The notes beneath the pieces are model-generated. The model made no database searches. It was not told where the DNA came from and worked only from the letters and a program-made list of their open reading frames with translations. Positions 33,157 to 44,931 of a stretch of DNA of 64,000 nt are shown piece by piece. The stretch is from Adineta vaga (taxonomy: Eukaryota; Rotifera): NCBI GenBank assembly GCA_021613535.1, contig CP075496.1:1302001-1366000 (forward strand). The letters are read 5' to 3'. The translations under genes and the position numbers were made by a program. Numbering within the stretch: the first letter of the stretch is position 1; each line of letters begins with the position of its first letter.

Positions 33157-33541
33157 AAGGCTATTCGTCTTTATAAACAATCTCTTCAGATTGATCAAGA
33201 TTCGAAAAAAATCGGATCAATCTTCTATATTGATATTCCATCGGAATCTTGCACGATTGTACAGAAAATTCGGATATTTGACAGAAACATTGAACCATAC
33301 CGTTCATGCACTTACTTATCAACAGCAGCTTTCATCCGAAAAAAGAAAGTCTATTAATCGAAACTGATGAGCTCTATAAGATTGGCTGGATTTATCTGGA
33401 AATGGGACTATCTCCTGATGCCCTTCAATACTTAACTAAATCTTTAACTATCTATCAAATCAACATATATGCATCCGACTATTCTAGTATGCAAGTGGTT
33501 CCCAGTAATATTACCCAAGCAGCCAGCTTAAGTCGATCCAA
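33157..33541 (+). pseudogene. Decayed tetratricopeptide-repeat (TPR) gene fragment
   Basis: Three successive stretches in different frames read as TPR helices: KAIRLYKQSLQIDQDSKK (33158 on), then NLARLYRKFGYLTETLNH, then ELYKIGWIYLEMGLSPDALQ followed by YLTKSLTIYQ. The order and spacing fit consecutive repeats of a kinesin-light-chain/NPHP3-type TPR array of the kind common in rotifer genomes. Frame changes and stops between the pieces mean no open product remains. No start codon or neighbouring exons were found. Confidence 0.6.
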
Positions 33542-33796
33542 CTGATAGTAACTCTCACCATTATAGACAATCTTATATGAATAATTAAAAAATTCGATAA
33601 TATTCCAAGTCTAACTGGTAATCTTCTTATAATAGTAATCTTGGAAACCCTTTATCAAAAGCCTGATACTTTATCTACTTCATTTCAAATACATTAAGTT
33701 CTCACACTGTTCATCTATCTAAGAGAGATTTAAAAAAATGTTTATTTTGAAAAAGATTCGTTATAAGTACATAATTCTACAACGTTTCTCTTTATT

Positions 33797-34635
33797 TCAC
33801 ATAAAAATAATAATAAAAGCAAAAGTATCAACCAGCGTGAACATTAAAGGGAATCTCTGAGTGTAATATGTTTCATCATCCATATAAATTAATTTCGTTT
33901 TACATGAATTCGAATATTGTTGTAATAAAGCAATTGAAGTTTGGAATTCATTATTAAAATGTTCGCCATAAATCAAGTCAATAGAACAATAGATTCCGCT
34001 AAGAACGAGATTGGCAATAACAAGTGAATCATGTCCTTCAATATCACTTTTCATCATAATTTTTGGTGGATCAAATCCAGAAGGAATTTTTCTATTTAAA
34101 ACAATTTTTTTCATCCAAGAAACAATATCAATGCTTGGTATAATTATATTTGTGTTCTTATTTCCACTTTCTAAACTTGCTCCTATTGATTATTCACTTC
34201 TTTTCCTGGTTCAAGATAAAATGTAATATTTGTTTGCTTATTACTAACAGCCATTGATTTGAATATTTTCACACGCTAATTTTGTTTTAAATAAAAATTT
34301 TCAAATTCTTCCAGATAACTAGTATGTAAAGGATTTGCTTCAAAACCAACTGAACAAACTTCATCCGAATAATTACCAAACATTTCTTTAAACAACGGAA
34401 CAACAGCAGCATCGGGATATAAATCGGGTTGATAAAGTTTTCGAATTTGAATACCAATATTTGTTCCCATATCGATATATACATATCGACAGCCATCAAG
34501 AAAATTCTTCTCTAATTTGCTAAAATGTATTGGACTTATTTGTCTTAAATCGATACGCTTTTCCATCATAATCATAAAGTATGAAATGCTCACAATAAGT
34601 AACAAAATAAATAATATACATGTTGTTCTATTCAT
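33797..34635 (-). pseudogene. FkbM-type methyltransferase-like gene, disrupted
   Basis: The minus-strand start at 34635 encodes a signal anchor (CILFILLLIVSISYFMIM), then YVYIDMGTNIGIQIRKLYQP with the D/GxNxG-like SAM-binding turn, and VGFEANPLHTSYLEEFE, the acidic strand-2 motif of FkbM methyltransferases. A TAG at 34276-34278 falls where relatives have Trp. The frame then resumes (RVKIFKSMAVSNKQTNITFYL) and breaks again near 34185-34192, where one base appears to be missing, before continuing as IGASLESGNKNTN...DIVSWMKKIV and MMKSDIEGHD (the usual MDIEGxE). The tail at 33797 is open. One nonsense change plus one frameshift suggest a young pseudogene. Related animal proteins are secretory-pathway methyltransferases of unknown substrate. 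Confidence 0.65.
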
Positions 34636-37104
34636 TGAAGAAAATTTTGGTTAGATATGTAAAAGATATCCCTGGTTGATTTTTTCCTTAATCGTATCTT
34701 TTTATACGAAAGAAATCAGTTCTACGAAGATAAGAAGGAGATCAGATTGAACAAAGGATTTCCAAGGACTGTAAAATAGGAACTCCTACAGTTATTTGAT
34801 TATCAAAATGAAAACAGGATCCTATTCGCAGTATTTTTCGTCCTATATCTATATGAATAAATAAAAATGTCTAGATGTGAAAAACATTGCAGAAGAAACA
34901 TCGCACTTTTTATTACGAACGGAAAAACAGTGAGCGAATCGATGGTCAATTCTCGATTCCCTCCGAAGAATTATTATAGAACTACTGATAATTCTTTGTC
35001 AGTTTAGGAATTCCTACTTATCAGTCCTTCGGTACCGCTAACAGTGTCAATAGAAACTGAAATAACAATAAAATCAAAAGATAGAATTTGCATAGAAATG
35101 GAATACATATAAGCTATTAAGCAAGAACATATGGTGTCATAACTATATCAATACCTTTCTATAGATAAAAGATACGTTAGGAAATAATCGACTGCTATTT
35201 TCTGTACTCAATAACCCATTATCAATTCTATGGAAATTATCAAAAGCGTAAGAATCAATTTCATCTCATTTTACACATACAAAGTCCTCATGTTCGTTGA
35301 TTAAGGCAAAGATTTTCTAGTTAATATGGACTAACGTAAGTTTTTTCTTCTTTCTTTCTTTTTACTTGCTGGACGAACACATCGAAACTTGATACTCTAC
35401 ATGTGAAGTCTCTATATTTCAAAACTCCTTCACCATGAAAAGAATTGAGAGTCTCAAGGAGAATAGATCGGTTTATTCGACTTGAGGAGAAAAACAAAAA
35501 ATGTGAATGAATGTATTCTCCGAGAATCAGAAAAAGAGCAGAAGCATAAAGAATGTTATTGCAGATAACATTCTCTCACGTAAGCAGAAAAAAAGGAGTA
35601 GCCATAATATACTATCGCTAACACTACGAGACCATGATCTCGAGACTAAAAGGTCGGGAATATATAAAGTTTCAATACCCGATTGATACTAACTATTATT
35701 TTATTCTTTAGAAAACATTTCGTTCGTTTACTTGTTTTTACGTATCTTCGCTTGTTCGATAATCGACATTTGCACAGCATTTCGTAGTTGAGTAAAACTC
35801 GAATACCATCTAGTTTCACAAAGTCATCAATAGAGAGAATTTTTTTTGCTTTATCCATCTAAACTGATAGAATTGTGTAAATAAGATCTAGTCTTATTCT
35901 TGCTAATTTAATGTATTTATCTGTTTTATATTCATGTTCACTTTTACTTCATTCCAAGAAAAAACTGGCTTATTTCCATTCATTTTAAAAGTCACTATGA
36001 CAGAACGATTAAACAAATGACCCTTCGTTGGATGGACTAGAAAGGCATCAGAATCTCAGTTTAGCGTCATAGTGTATCCTCACGAGAATAATTGAGACAG
36101 AACAACCAAGGTATTCAAGAAAAATATTAGTCGACAAAGATGAAAGTAGAACTCAGTGATATTCATCAGAATAGATCGCTAACTCATTTCCTTCTTCAAG
36201 AAAGATATTTGAGAGCGATAACAATCAAGCAGCTTTATTGTACGAGTATTCTGCAAGTTTAATTTAGTCGAGATCTTCAGTTGATTGATACTCGTTCGGG
36301 TGCATTATCGATGTACTGAACAGTATTGGTTAACTCATCAATAGTTCGTTCATTTCAATACCTTCTATTATCAAAGTTATTTGTTCATGATAAGACATAT
36401 AGATCTTATTAAAATGAGAAAAATGTATCTCAATAGTCCTTTTCGAACATTGTTGTGTCAAACCATAACATATGTAAAAAATCAGCAAATGGGAGATCGT
36501 TGATTGATCACACTAAACAATATTATGAACGGCTGATGGGTAACAAATCAACATAATCATGGTTCATTGCAGACTATAAATTCTATTTGTACTATAAAAT
36601 ATGTCGTCAAAAGTTGTTTTAATGACTCTTTTAGATATTGCACAGCTATGAAATAATTTTTATTTCTCATGATTAAAATAAATCAAAGTTGAACGAGAAT
36701 CTTTCCCTTTTCACTAACTTTTCATGATGAAGAATTATTCAAACAGAAGATTTCCTTGATTATCAATCTTATTAAATATGAGTTTTTGATTGGTAGATTG
36801 AAACATAAGAGAAATCTTTTGTCGTCGTTCTGTTGGTATACGACGTCGGTCGTGCAATACAAAATTTATCTTCATATATTTTGAAGGAACAAAATGAAAG
36901 AATACGACTCCTTCTCCCACATGAGTTACAACATTGATCAAAAGCAACTCAATGAGTGAGTGCCTATTTCTAATGTTTATAAAAATTTACTCTTATTTTT
37001 ATTTTTCTGTTTACAAACTAATATAAATCTTTATACTATTATCTGATACCTTCCCAATCGATACATGATAACAAGAATGAACAAATTTTATAGATTATCA
37101 TTAA
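34636..37104. other. Gene-poor region, 2.5 kb
   Basis: No gene is supported. One stretch on the minus strand, 36735-36947, has a coding-like run (HVGEGVVFFHFVPSKYMK, HDRRRIPTERRQKISLMFQ) with no recognised family and no intact structure; it may be a leftover exon. The remainder is AT-rich with scattered short frames. Confidence 0.4.
36735..36947 (-). other. Possible orphan coding fragment
   Basis: A 70-codon frame ending in TAA whose composition is less AT-biased than chance frames nearby. It contains a charged helix-like segment (RRRIPTERRQKISLMFQ). No partner exon or start context was found. It could be chance. Confidence 0.25.
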
Positions 37105-37503
37105 GAATTACATAAACAATTTGATGAAATTGAAGTTAATCGAGATCCTTGTCGACAAATACTTAATGACCATACCGATCATTCCGAAAAGCATTTATTA
37201 ATAAAACAGATTAATAAATGGGAAGAAGAATCTATTCAAATTATTCAACAAACAGGAAAAATATGTAGACAAATTTTATTTGAACATATAGCTAAAAATA
37301 TACATCAACTTGAAATGACTTTAACAAATTTGACTGATCAACTAAAAGAAATTCGCCAAGAAAATGATTTTAATGAAAGTGATTTATATCAATTTCAAGA
37401 AAAATTAAAACAATTGAGAGAAGAACTTGCTAAACCATTGAATGTCTCAATTGAACAAAGATCTAAATCACCCCTCCAGAACAGCAGCTCACTGGGCTTC
37501 TAA
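37105..37503 (+). pseudogene. Coiled-coil fragment of a TRIM/NHL-type rotifer protein
   Basis: An open frame of 132 residues without a start codon until 37315, preceded directly by an in-frame TAA. The sequence is helical throughout (QFDEIEVNRDPCRQIL, HLLIKQINKWEEESIQIIQQT, NLTDQLKEIRQENDFNESDL, LKQLREELAKP). I associate this pattern (LIKQIN-WE-ESI-KI-Q, then L-QLR--R-DDF-E-DL) with large rotifer families in which a RING or B-box and coiled coil precede NHL repeats; that is recalled resemblance, not a search. The NHL part and the N-terminal domains are missing on both sides, so this is a partial or decayed copy. Confidence 0.5.
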
Positions 37504-39073
37504 TGTGTCCAGAAAATTATAAGTCTAAAGGTGGGCTTTTATTCTGGATGGGAGGTTTACTCCAACTCATTCTGTTCTTGTTTGAGGGAGGTTGATGGAT
37601 TTTTTCCTTTCTCTACTATTATGCAGTTGATTTTTTTTTCTTGACGGCTATCATTCCTTGTATAGTATAGGTAGCTGTACACTCCACTGCTATATATCAG
37701 AAGGGTTAAAAGATCAAGTTTTGGGTTTCTTCATGTTTGAATACATTCGGTTTACAGAAGTTAACGCACATTAAATTCTCATAATAACTGTCGTCCTTTC
37801 ATTCCTGTCCTATTACTATTCTGTCATCCGACGTATTTATTCATTGATGTTTAGGTTAGTAGACTTCGGTTAGAGAAGTAGAAATGTTCTCAAGTAATCA
37901 ACAAATAAAAACTACAGGTGTCATGTATAGCCATATTAAGTTTAATCAATAGATCTTATAGGAAAAAATTGCGATGAGTCGACATGGATTTCAAGACAAC
38001 ATTGATATTTTACAGATGTCTTTTTTCTTGTTGAACCTGTCCTCTGTTGTCTGAAAAGTTTAGTTTTCACGAAATTCATTACTTCATCACTATCGATAGT
38101 GATTATTCTCGATTTTTCTACCATGAAAAGTTCGCATCAAGCTCGGTAAGTCGAACATTTGTCTAATTTTACACTAAAACAACCGACAACTGTTCAGCGA
38201 GATGTTATGACACTACATGTAGAACAGAGCAAACGATGAATTGAGCCTTGGAGTTACTGTGTACCAGATGGATGCTCTACCAACTGAGCAATCCAGCCAT
38301 GTATCCCCTCTATCATAGGATAACTATACAATTATTAATCATTTCCATTCGATTTGTTGAAACCTAAATAAAAAATATTCCTTCAATTTAGTTTCTTTTT
38401 TTTTCATTCAACTTTGATGATTTTTTTCTCTTTCTTTTGGGTATATAATTCAACTAAGATCATATACATTCTTTTCTCAATAATTTCTTTCAAGTGAACA
38501 TTTTGAAAATATTTACTAAATAGGAATACAATTCTATTTGACCTTGTTGCTTCATTGTAAAAACGACTCATTGAAAATTTTTCAAGAGTTGGTAATTCCA
38601 TTTGAATAAAACAATATATTCGATGTGTAAAAAGATCTTCATAGACAAGATAAATAAAATCGTTTACTTGTGTATATTTATCTAATACTTATCCTTGAAA
38701 TTGACAAAACAAATTTTTTTATTGTAAATGATCAACACACGTTAATATATTGTACAAGAAAGCGAAAAAAAAGCGGTTATTTTTAATCTTTCCAATAAAC
38801 ATGATTAGTTTGTACTTATCTTCTTTAGTTTTTCTTATTAACAACTAATCAAATGCATAGTCATTTATGTTTGAAGTACTTCTTCAGGCAATGCACGTAG
38901 ATTGGACCTTTATAATTAGAATTGCTTGCATGATAATCGTCTAAATGTTTATAAATATTAATAGAAACGTTTTGTTTTGTTTTTTTCTACATAATATTTA
39001 TTTAATTAATTGAATATTTTATTTCGATATTTACCAAGTCGATTATTTTCATGATAATCAATGGACGTCGAAA
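37504..39073. other. Gene-poor region with a tRNA-like sequence
   Basis: 1.6 kb with no supported protein gene. A tRNA-like segment lies at 38224-38298 (minus). Minus-strand frames at 37942-38124 and 38404-38601 have plausible codon use but no motif, and were left out. Confidence 0.4.
38224..38298 (-). pseudogene. tRNA-like sequence, probably a decayed tRNA-Thr
   Basis: On the minus strand, GGATTGCTCAGTTGGTAGAG is a near-perfect D-arm and A-box. The region at anticodon position reads CTGGTAC (T33, GGT, A37), which would be Thr. A B-box-like GGCTCAATTC follows at the right distance. The anticodon stem, T-stem and acceptor stem pair poorly, so a functional tRNA is unlikely; it is either a pseudogene or a tRNA-derived short repeat. 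Confidence 0.45.
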
Positions 39074-40464
39074 CTAAAATGAATGTAACGCTGATGATTG
39101 ATCAGTTTTTGTTTGTGATTTCGATCCCTTACGTGGAAATAATGGAATATCTGCTTGTTTGTAATAAATTTCATTTATATTTGGATTAATACGTGGACAA
39201 CATAAGGAAAAGATTTTTTCTAGACCATCTTTAAATGTTTCATTAAAATAACCATAAAAAAATGGATTTGTTATAGCCGATATCATACATATTAGAAAAC
39301 GTAATGGTAGATATATCGATAAATCATTAGTTTGTCCTGTTGAGGATGTATGACCTGTATCTTTAATTGGAGAGATTATATTTATTAGCAAGAAAGTTTA
39401 TGACTCTACCTGTATGATTTTGAAAACTACTGTTATATGTAAAAACTGTGTAAGAGATATTGAATGGTAACCAACTAATTGCATAGGATGTAACAATTAA
39501 TAATAGAAGAACGTTATTTCGTCGTTGTCGACGAACTTCATGACGTAATGAAGCAATATTATGACGTTTGATTAAAAATCGGTATCGAAAACCTAGAAAA
39601 TTACAAATATCTTTTATTCTAACCTTTATATTTAGAAGGAAGAAAATGATGTCGAAGAAGTTACATACGTTCTCTTAATTTGAGCATAACTTGATAATAT
39701 GTAATACAAATAATTGATATCGGAAGAATAAATTGAAGAAAAAAGATAAAGATTGTATAAATAAGACGCCAATTGCCATATTTCGGCCAAGATTCATAAC
39801 AAACATGTAAACCTCGAAGTGTTTTATAATGTTCATCAGCGCATGAACTATTCGATGAGTTTGTACAATACAATTCAATTATTTCCTCAATAAAAACATC
39901 ACCATAAACTTGTGATGAAAATGAATAAATAAAAAGTGGACTGGCTGCTACAATTGCCAATAACCAAATTCCAATCATCGTGAAAAATGTCATAAATGTT
40001 CCGATAAATTGTTTATGTGGATAGGAAACAACTAAATATCGATGAATGGATATAGCAACAATTGTTAATGATGAAACACAAACATTAATCGCAGGAAAAC
40101 TATCAGCTAATTTACAAAATGCTGGTGGAAATTTCATATAGATATTCAAACTTCGATAGGTATTCAATGGCATTGTAAATAAACATAAGACTAAATCACT
40201 TAATGCTAAATTAACGATAAAACTATTATATGGTCGATGAGAAAGATTTGATTTTCCCACACATGAAATGACAATAATAACGAGACTATTGCCAACAATA
40301 CCAAGAATACTTTCAATACTTGATATGATGATAAATGGAACGAATAACCATTTGGGAAAAGATGTAAATGATTTCGTATTGAGAAGAGATGGATCCGGTG
40401 AAATGAAATTTTTCATTGGTAAAGTTCGATTTTCGAATGAATGATTTCCGTTGATGAACTGCAT
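39074..40464 (-). CDS. Class A GPCR, neuropeptide-receptor type (NPY/NPF-like)
   Basis: Exons 40464-39669, 39592-39410 and 39360-39074 on the minus strand join in phases 1 and 1, giving 421 residues. The extracellular N-terminus has two N-glycosylation sequons (NHS, NRT). TM1 has GNSLVI; TM2 has NLALSDLVL, ending in the TMPL seen in peptide receptors. Cys at the start of TM3 (FCKLAD) would pair with ECL2. The E/DRY position is HRY (SIHRYLVVSYP), TM6 has SWLPFN, and TM7 is NPFFYGYFN followed by helix 8 and a CC palmitoylation site. These features fit the NPY/neuropeptide F/prolactin-releasing-peptide receptor group. The precise ligand is not determinable. A neuropeptide precursor lies 8 kb away, but nothing links the two. 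Confidence 0.85.
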
Positions 40465-41470
40465 TTATCTAAAGAAGTGACAGAATCAACAGTTTTTATA
40501 TTTTGTCCTCGTTAATTGTAAAGAAAGAGGAAAAGCAAAAGAAGAAAGTTTGCTTTAAGCACTTATCAACTTTGATGGTACTGAAGTTTTCTTTTTCTAT
40601 TATTCTCTCAATCTCTTAACTCAACCTACTTCCTTCTTAAATCTATATTCTTTACCATTGTTAACAAAAGAAAATGTTTGTCGTCCCTGCACTTGTTTTT
40701 GATTACAACAACAAGAATATTTCCCTTCTTTAGATATCTCATACCGATCTGGAAAAGACGAGAAGAAGTTCATTGTATTTATCTGGATGATAATAACATA
40801 TTTGACTTGTTCTTTTATGGTTGATTATTATTTATGAGACAAGATTAGAAAATTGTATATACAAAAGAATTTGTTTTTTTCATAGTACTGATCCTGAAAA
40901 GAAGAAAAGAAAGAAAAAGAAAATATAGAACTAATTTAATTAACCAACAAACTTACCGTATTTCCATAATTTTATTTTTTCTATAGAAAAGAAAAAAAAT
41001 TCACACTGATCCAAAGATTTCTATCAATATGAAAGTAGACATTCTTTAGGAAATAAAAATCTTTGAAACGAATAAGAACAACAACTATAATTAACAATGT
41101 TTTCTTTCTCAAACCTATATATCATTAGTAATCAAGTCAAAAAGATGTATAATTAAACTTGCATGTTGAGGAGAAAAAGAATCGTCCTTGATTCATTCTC
41201 ATAAGAAGAAGAATTGCCATGAAAATCTCTCAGGACAATGGTTTCAATAGAACAGCCTATGAATTCATGTCAGAAAGCAAAAGATCATATTCAATATTCT
41301 CCTAAACTCAACGACTGTTATGTCGTGGGAGAGAAATAGATTCGTTTTCATTCTTTTAATATTAGTTTTATTTGATCTCCAACAACTTTCTTCCTTTTAC
41401 ATTGTTCAAACAGAATTTTATTGATTAAGAAACAGAAAAGAAAACTGATGAAGTTAGTCGAGTTTTAAGA
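40465..41470. other. Intergenic, 1 kb
   Basis: Spacer between the GPCR start and the end of the ANKRD45-like gene. AT-rich with poly-A/G runs. Nothing coding recognised. Confidence 0.45.
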
Positions 41471-43065
41471 TTATTTTCTTCCACTTTTAGGTGTTCGTGG
41501 TGGAGGACGAGGTGTAGTAGTTAGATTATTCAAATCCATTTCTGCTAAAAATGCTAGAAAAAAATAAAAATAATATATATATGAGATGAAAATACAAGTT
41601 CATTCTGATTAATAAACTCACATGCAACATTTGCATAGTATGGAGCAAAGAATTCTTCGGCTTCTTTGATTTTATTAGTGAATAATTCACGTGCATTAGC
41701 ATGCGTTTGATTTTCATCAAACCATTTCAATGTATCTTTCGTATATTTTTCCATTTTTTTCTACAAATAAAATAAAATAGTCATTGTCTCGAAAATTCAT
41801 TTACTAAGAATTACTTTATCATCTTTTTTCAATTTATCTAAATTTTTTACTGGATCAACAATGAAATCTTTCGCATCGTTGATAATACGTGTGAGTTTAT
41901 TTCGTATAGCTAGAAGAAAAATAGTTCTTTTTTTTAAATAGAATAATCTTTATCTTTTATAAAAAAAAAAAAGATTAATAAAATGAATCAGATTAGAAAA
42001 TACAAAAGATAATTGTCTTACCGATCCATTCCAGGTATTCAACTAATTCATTATGATGATATCGACGTGCTATATCTATCGGCTTTTCTCCATTAACTGT
42101 TTCTTGATCAATATCACCTCCTACTGCTATAATACTCTTAATCGTTTCTAATTGATTCCAAGCACAAGCAAGATGTAAACATGAATATCCTAAATAATTA
42201 TTTTTCTAGATAAAACTCATTATCTTATTTCGTCTTTACCTGCTCCATTGGTTAAATTAATTGCATCAGTTGTCATTGCTGTACTTTTTTCTGCTAATAA
42301 TTTTACAATATCAGGATGACCAAGCATGGCAGCAAGATCTAAACATGTTCGTGTTTGATCATTTCGTACTTGTAATAAATGATGATATTGAATTGCTTCA
42401 TAACGAAGATTTTCAACATTTTTTGTAGGTGCTGTTAAAATTTCATTGAGAATTGGTAGATCTCCATGAGAAGATGAATGAAATAATGTTTCCGTTAATT
42501 CAGGTACATTTATTTGTTCAATTAATAATGTACGATCAATTGTACTTTTCTATTAAGAATCGTTCGATTTATTTAGAAAGAATTCATTCAATTGATCTTA
42601 CCCTTTTTGCGTCCTTTGGGGGCTAAAAATATATACAAATAAACAAACTTAATTAATATTTCTTTTATCAAAAAAAAACTAAATGACAAGATAAACAGCG
42701 ACAATAGATTCAACTAATCGGCTTAAATAATGTTATTTTCAGAATATTCATTTTTCTAGTAGAAGTCTATCTTTCTCTTTCAATTAAACAAAATTTTTTG
42801 TCAGAATAAAATCCAATAAATTAATGAGCAAAATACGCAGAATTTCTTCTTCTTCTCACATTTAAACAGTAAACACGAAAAAAAGACAGACTTCCTGATA
42901 GAAATAATTCAATGACATTCGGAAATTTAATGAATATGATTAGGTTTATTAGACTTATTGATAAGTATAAGCTGACCCTTATAAAACCGGATATTATTCA
43001 TTCAATGTTCAAGTTAAACTCAAAAGGATTAACATATAACCTATGAAATTTCTGTCACTTACCAT
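41471..43065 (-). CDS. ANKRD45: ANKRD45-like ankyrin repeat protein
   Basis: Seven exons on the minus strand: 43065-43063, 42622-42602, 42549-42240, 42189-42022, 41909-41815, 41760-41622, 41553-41471. Phases agree; total 272 residues (human ANKRD45 282). The first coding exon is only the ATG, followed by a 440-base intron; the second is 21 bases. Ankyrin repeats are plain: RTCLDLAAMLGHPDIVKLLA and YSCLHLACAWNQLETIKSII, then GEKPIDIARRYHHNELVEYL. The C-terminal 100 residues (ILNDAKDF-type helix, KYTKDTLKWFDENQTHANAR, EAEEFFAPYYA) resemble the helical lid of HSP70, a known feature of ANKRD45. The extreme C-terminus is Pro-rich (TTTPRPPPRTPKSG). ANKRD45 orthologues are tied to cilia and cell division. 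Confidence 0.82.
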
Positions 43066-43461
43066 TGAAACTGAATGTGACAAGTGAAATTTGTATTGTT
43101 GTTAGATGTCGCATCATTCTCCATTTTCATTTCCGTAACTCTTAGCAACATATAATGAACCTCAATCGAGAAAATTAATTCAAATTTTCTTAAAAATCAA
43201 TTCTAATCAAGTTTAGATTAAAAACTTTTTCTCAAAAAAAAACTATTCGATCAAAACGATCGTTGAATAAACTAATTACTTATTGACTCATAGAAATTGT
43301 ATCGTTAATAGACCATGAAGAAAATTCAGTCGTTTTCTTTTCTCTCGTTCTTTGTACTGTATATAATATCACCTTGATGAAAAATGAAGAGAATATACAT
43401 TTATCATTTGTTGATTGTAACCCTGATCATATGTGCATTTAGATTGGATTATTGAAGGCAA
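43066..43461. promoter_or_regulatory. Head-to-head promoter region, ANKRD45-like (-) and SRSF7-like (+)
   Basis: 396 bases separate the two start codons on opposite strands, so both promoters must lie here or overlap into the first introns. Poly-T/A tracts are present; no TATA box stands out from the AT background. Confidence 0.5.
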
Positions 43462-44931
43462 ATGTCGCGTGAACGCGATGGATCTGTAACGGTATTGATT
43501 TAAGAGACAGATTTTGTTTTTTTTATAATGATTTTTTTGAATAAAAGGTTTACGTAGGAGATTTATCACGAAATGCATCAGAAGAAGAAATCGAGAAAGC
43601 ATTTAGTTATTATGGAACAGTAAAAAGTGTTTGGTAAGAAAGTCAATGAAAGTTTTCTTTTCAGTTTGAACAGTTATACATTGTCTATTAGGATATCAAA
43701 GAATCCATCTGGATATGGTAAAAATTAATATTGACAAATGAATTGATTTTCAAGAGTTCTATTGTAGGTTTTGTTGATTTTCAAAATCAACGTGATGCTG
43801 TTGATGCAGTGAAAGGTCTTGATGGAAAGTAAGTATGATTGATTTCTGGTGATGATTAAAAATAAATGTGTTGACCATTTAGAGTATTATGTAGTAGACG
43901 TATTCGTGTAGAATTTTCCCATGGACGTAAACGAGGTAGACGAGAACAAGAAAATCGACGAAGATCACGTAGTCAATCATTGCCTCAAAGAAGACGCTTT
44001 AGTCCGCGTGATGTTTGTTTTGAATGTGGAGGTACGTTCTTTCGCATTAATTATTCAGTTTATTAAGATAATAGATGTGATTTATTCATAGAATATTACT
44101 TTTTTTTAAAGAAGAATGTGAGATTAAAAGTTAAAATTACTTTCCGGAAGGTTCTATGAATAAATATTTGAGTACACGTACAGATTTGAATGTCCTTCTA
44201 GAATAATAGAAATTTATCATAGCTAAAAGGCTTCTTCAAGGATTCAGTACTCAATATCGAAATCCAATGTCCTATCAATCATTTTGATTGTTCAATTGGA
44301 ATTTAATGAGAAAATTTTCTAGTTTAATTTCATTTTTATTTTCTAGATCGTGGTCATTATGCGTATGATTGTCCAGTTCGAATGAGACATCGACAACGTG
44401 AGAAGTAAGACAAAAATCTGTTCTTATGGTATATGTTCTTCAATACGAATATCCAAGTTTTGCATTAGATTATTTCTAAATCTCCACATAAAAAAGACGA
44501 AAGTATCTGTTTTTAGTTCACATGCATATTGAAGAAAAGAGACGCTAATACGAACGAACGATTGATACTTTATTCCTAGATCACGATTTACAAAGAATTC
44601 GTTAAGATATCAGAATATTCCACACTTGATTTCATAACAAAAATCGTAGAATCCCTCCTGATAAAGTAGGTCATTCATTGTTCAGTTATTCGAAAACTTT
44701 CTTTTTCCTTCAATAAAAATCAACTAAACCTACAAGCTTATAGGTCAAGATCAAGAAGTCGCAGTCCACGACGACAACGCACTAAACGTTCATCGCCCAG
44801 ACGTTCCAAACGGTAAGGAATCTTATGACTTTTGTTTTGATTTCAAACAAATTTCTCTTTATATTTATAGAGAACGTCGACGTAGTCGATCGAAAAGTCA
44901 TTCTCAATCATCCTCATCATCTCGCAACTGA
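43462..44931 (+). CDS. SRSF7: SR splicing factor with RRM, CCHC zinc knuckle and RS tail (SRSF7/9G8-like)
   Basis: Eight exons, 43462-43491, 43548-43633, 43692-43717, 43768-43828, 43883-44031, 44347-44404, 44744-44812, 44871-44931, all in phase; total 179 residues. RRM: RNP2 VYVGDL near residue 11, RNP1 GFVDFQNQ. A basic linker follows, then the zinc knuckle CFECGDRGHYAYDC, with all C-x2-C-x4-H-x4-C residues, which among SR proteins marks SRSF7. The RS tail is short (SRSRSRSPRR..., RRRSRSKSHSQSSSSS). Exon 3 is 26 bases. Introns 5 and 6 (315 and 339 bases) are much longer than the usual 50-60 here; SR genes often carry a poison exon in such an intron, but I could not define one. An AATAAA lies at 45082-45087. 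Confidence 0.92.

Noticed and set aside
38404-38601. 65-codon minus-strand frame with charged helices
   Set aside because: Codon use is plausible, but there is no motif, start context or partner exon.
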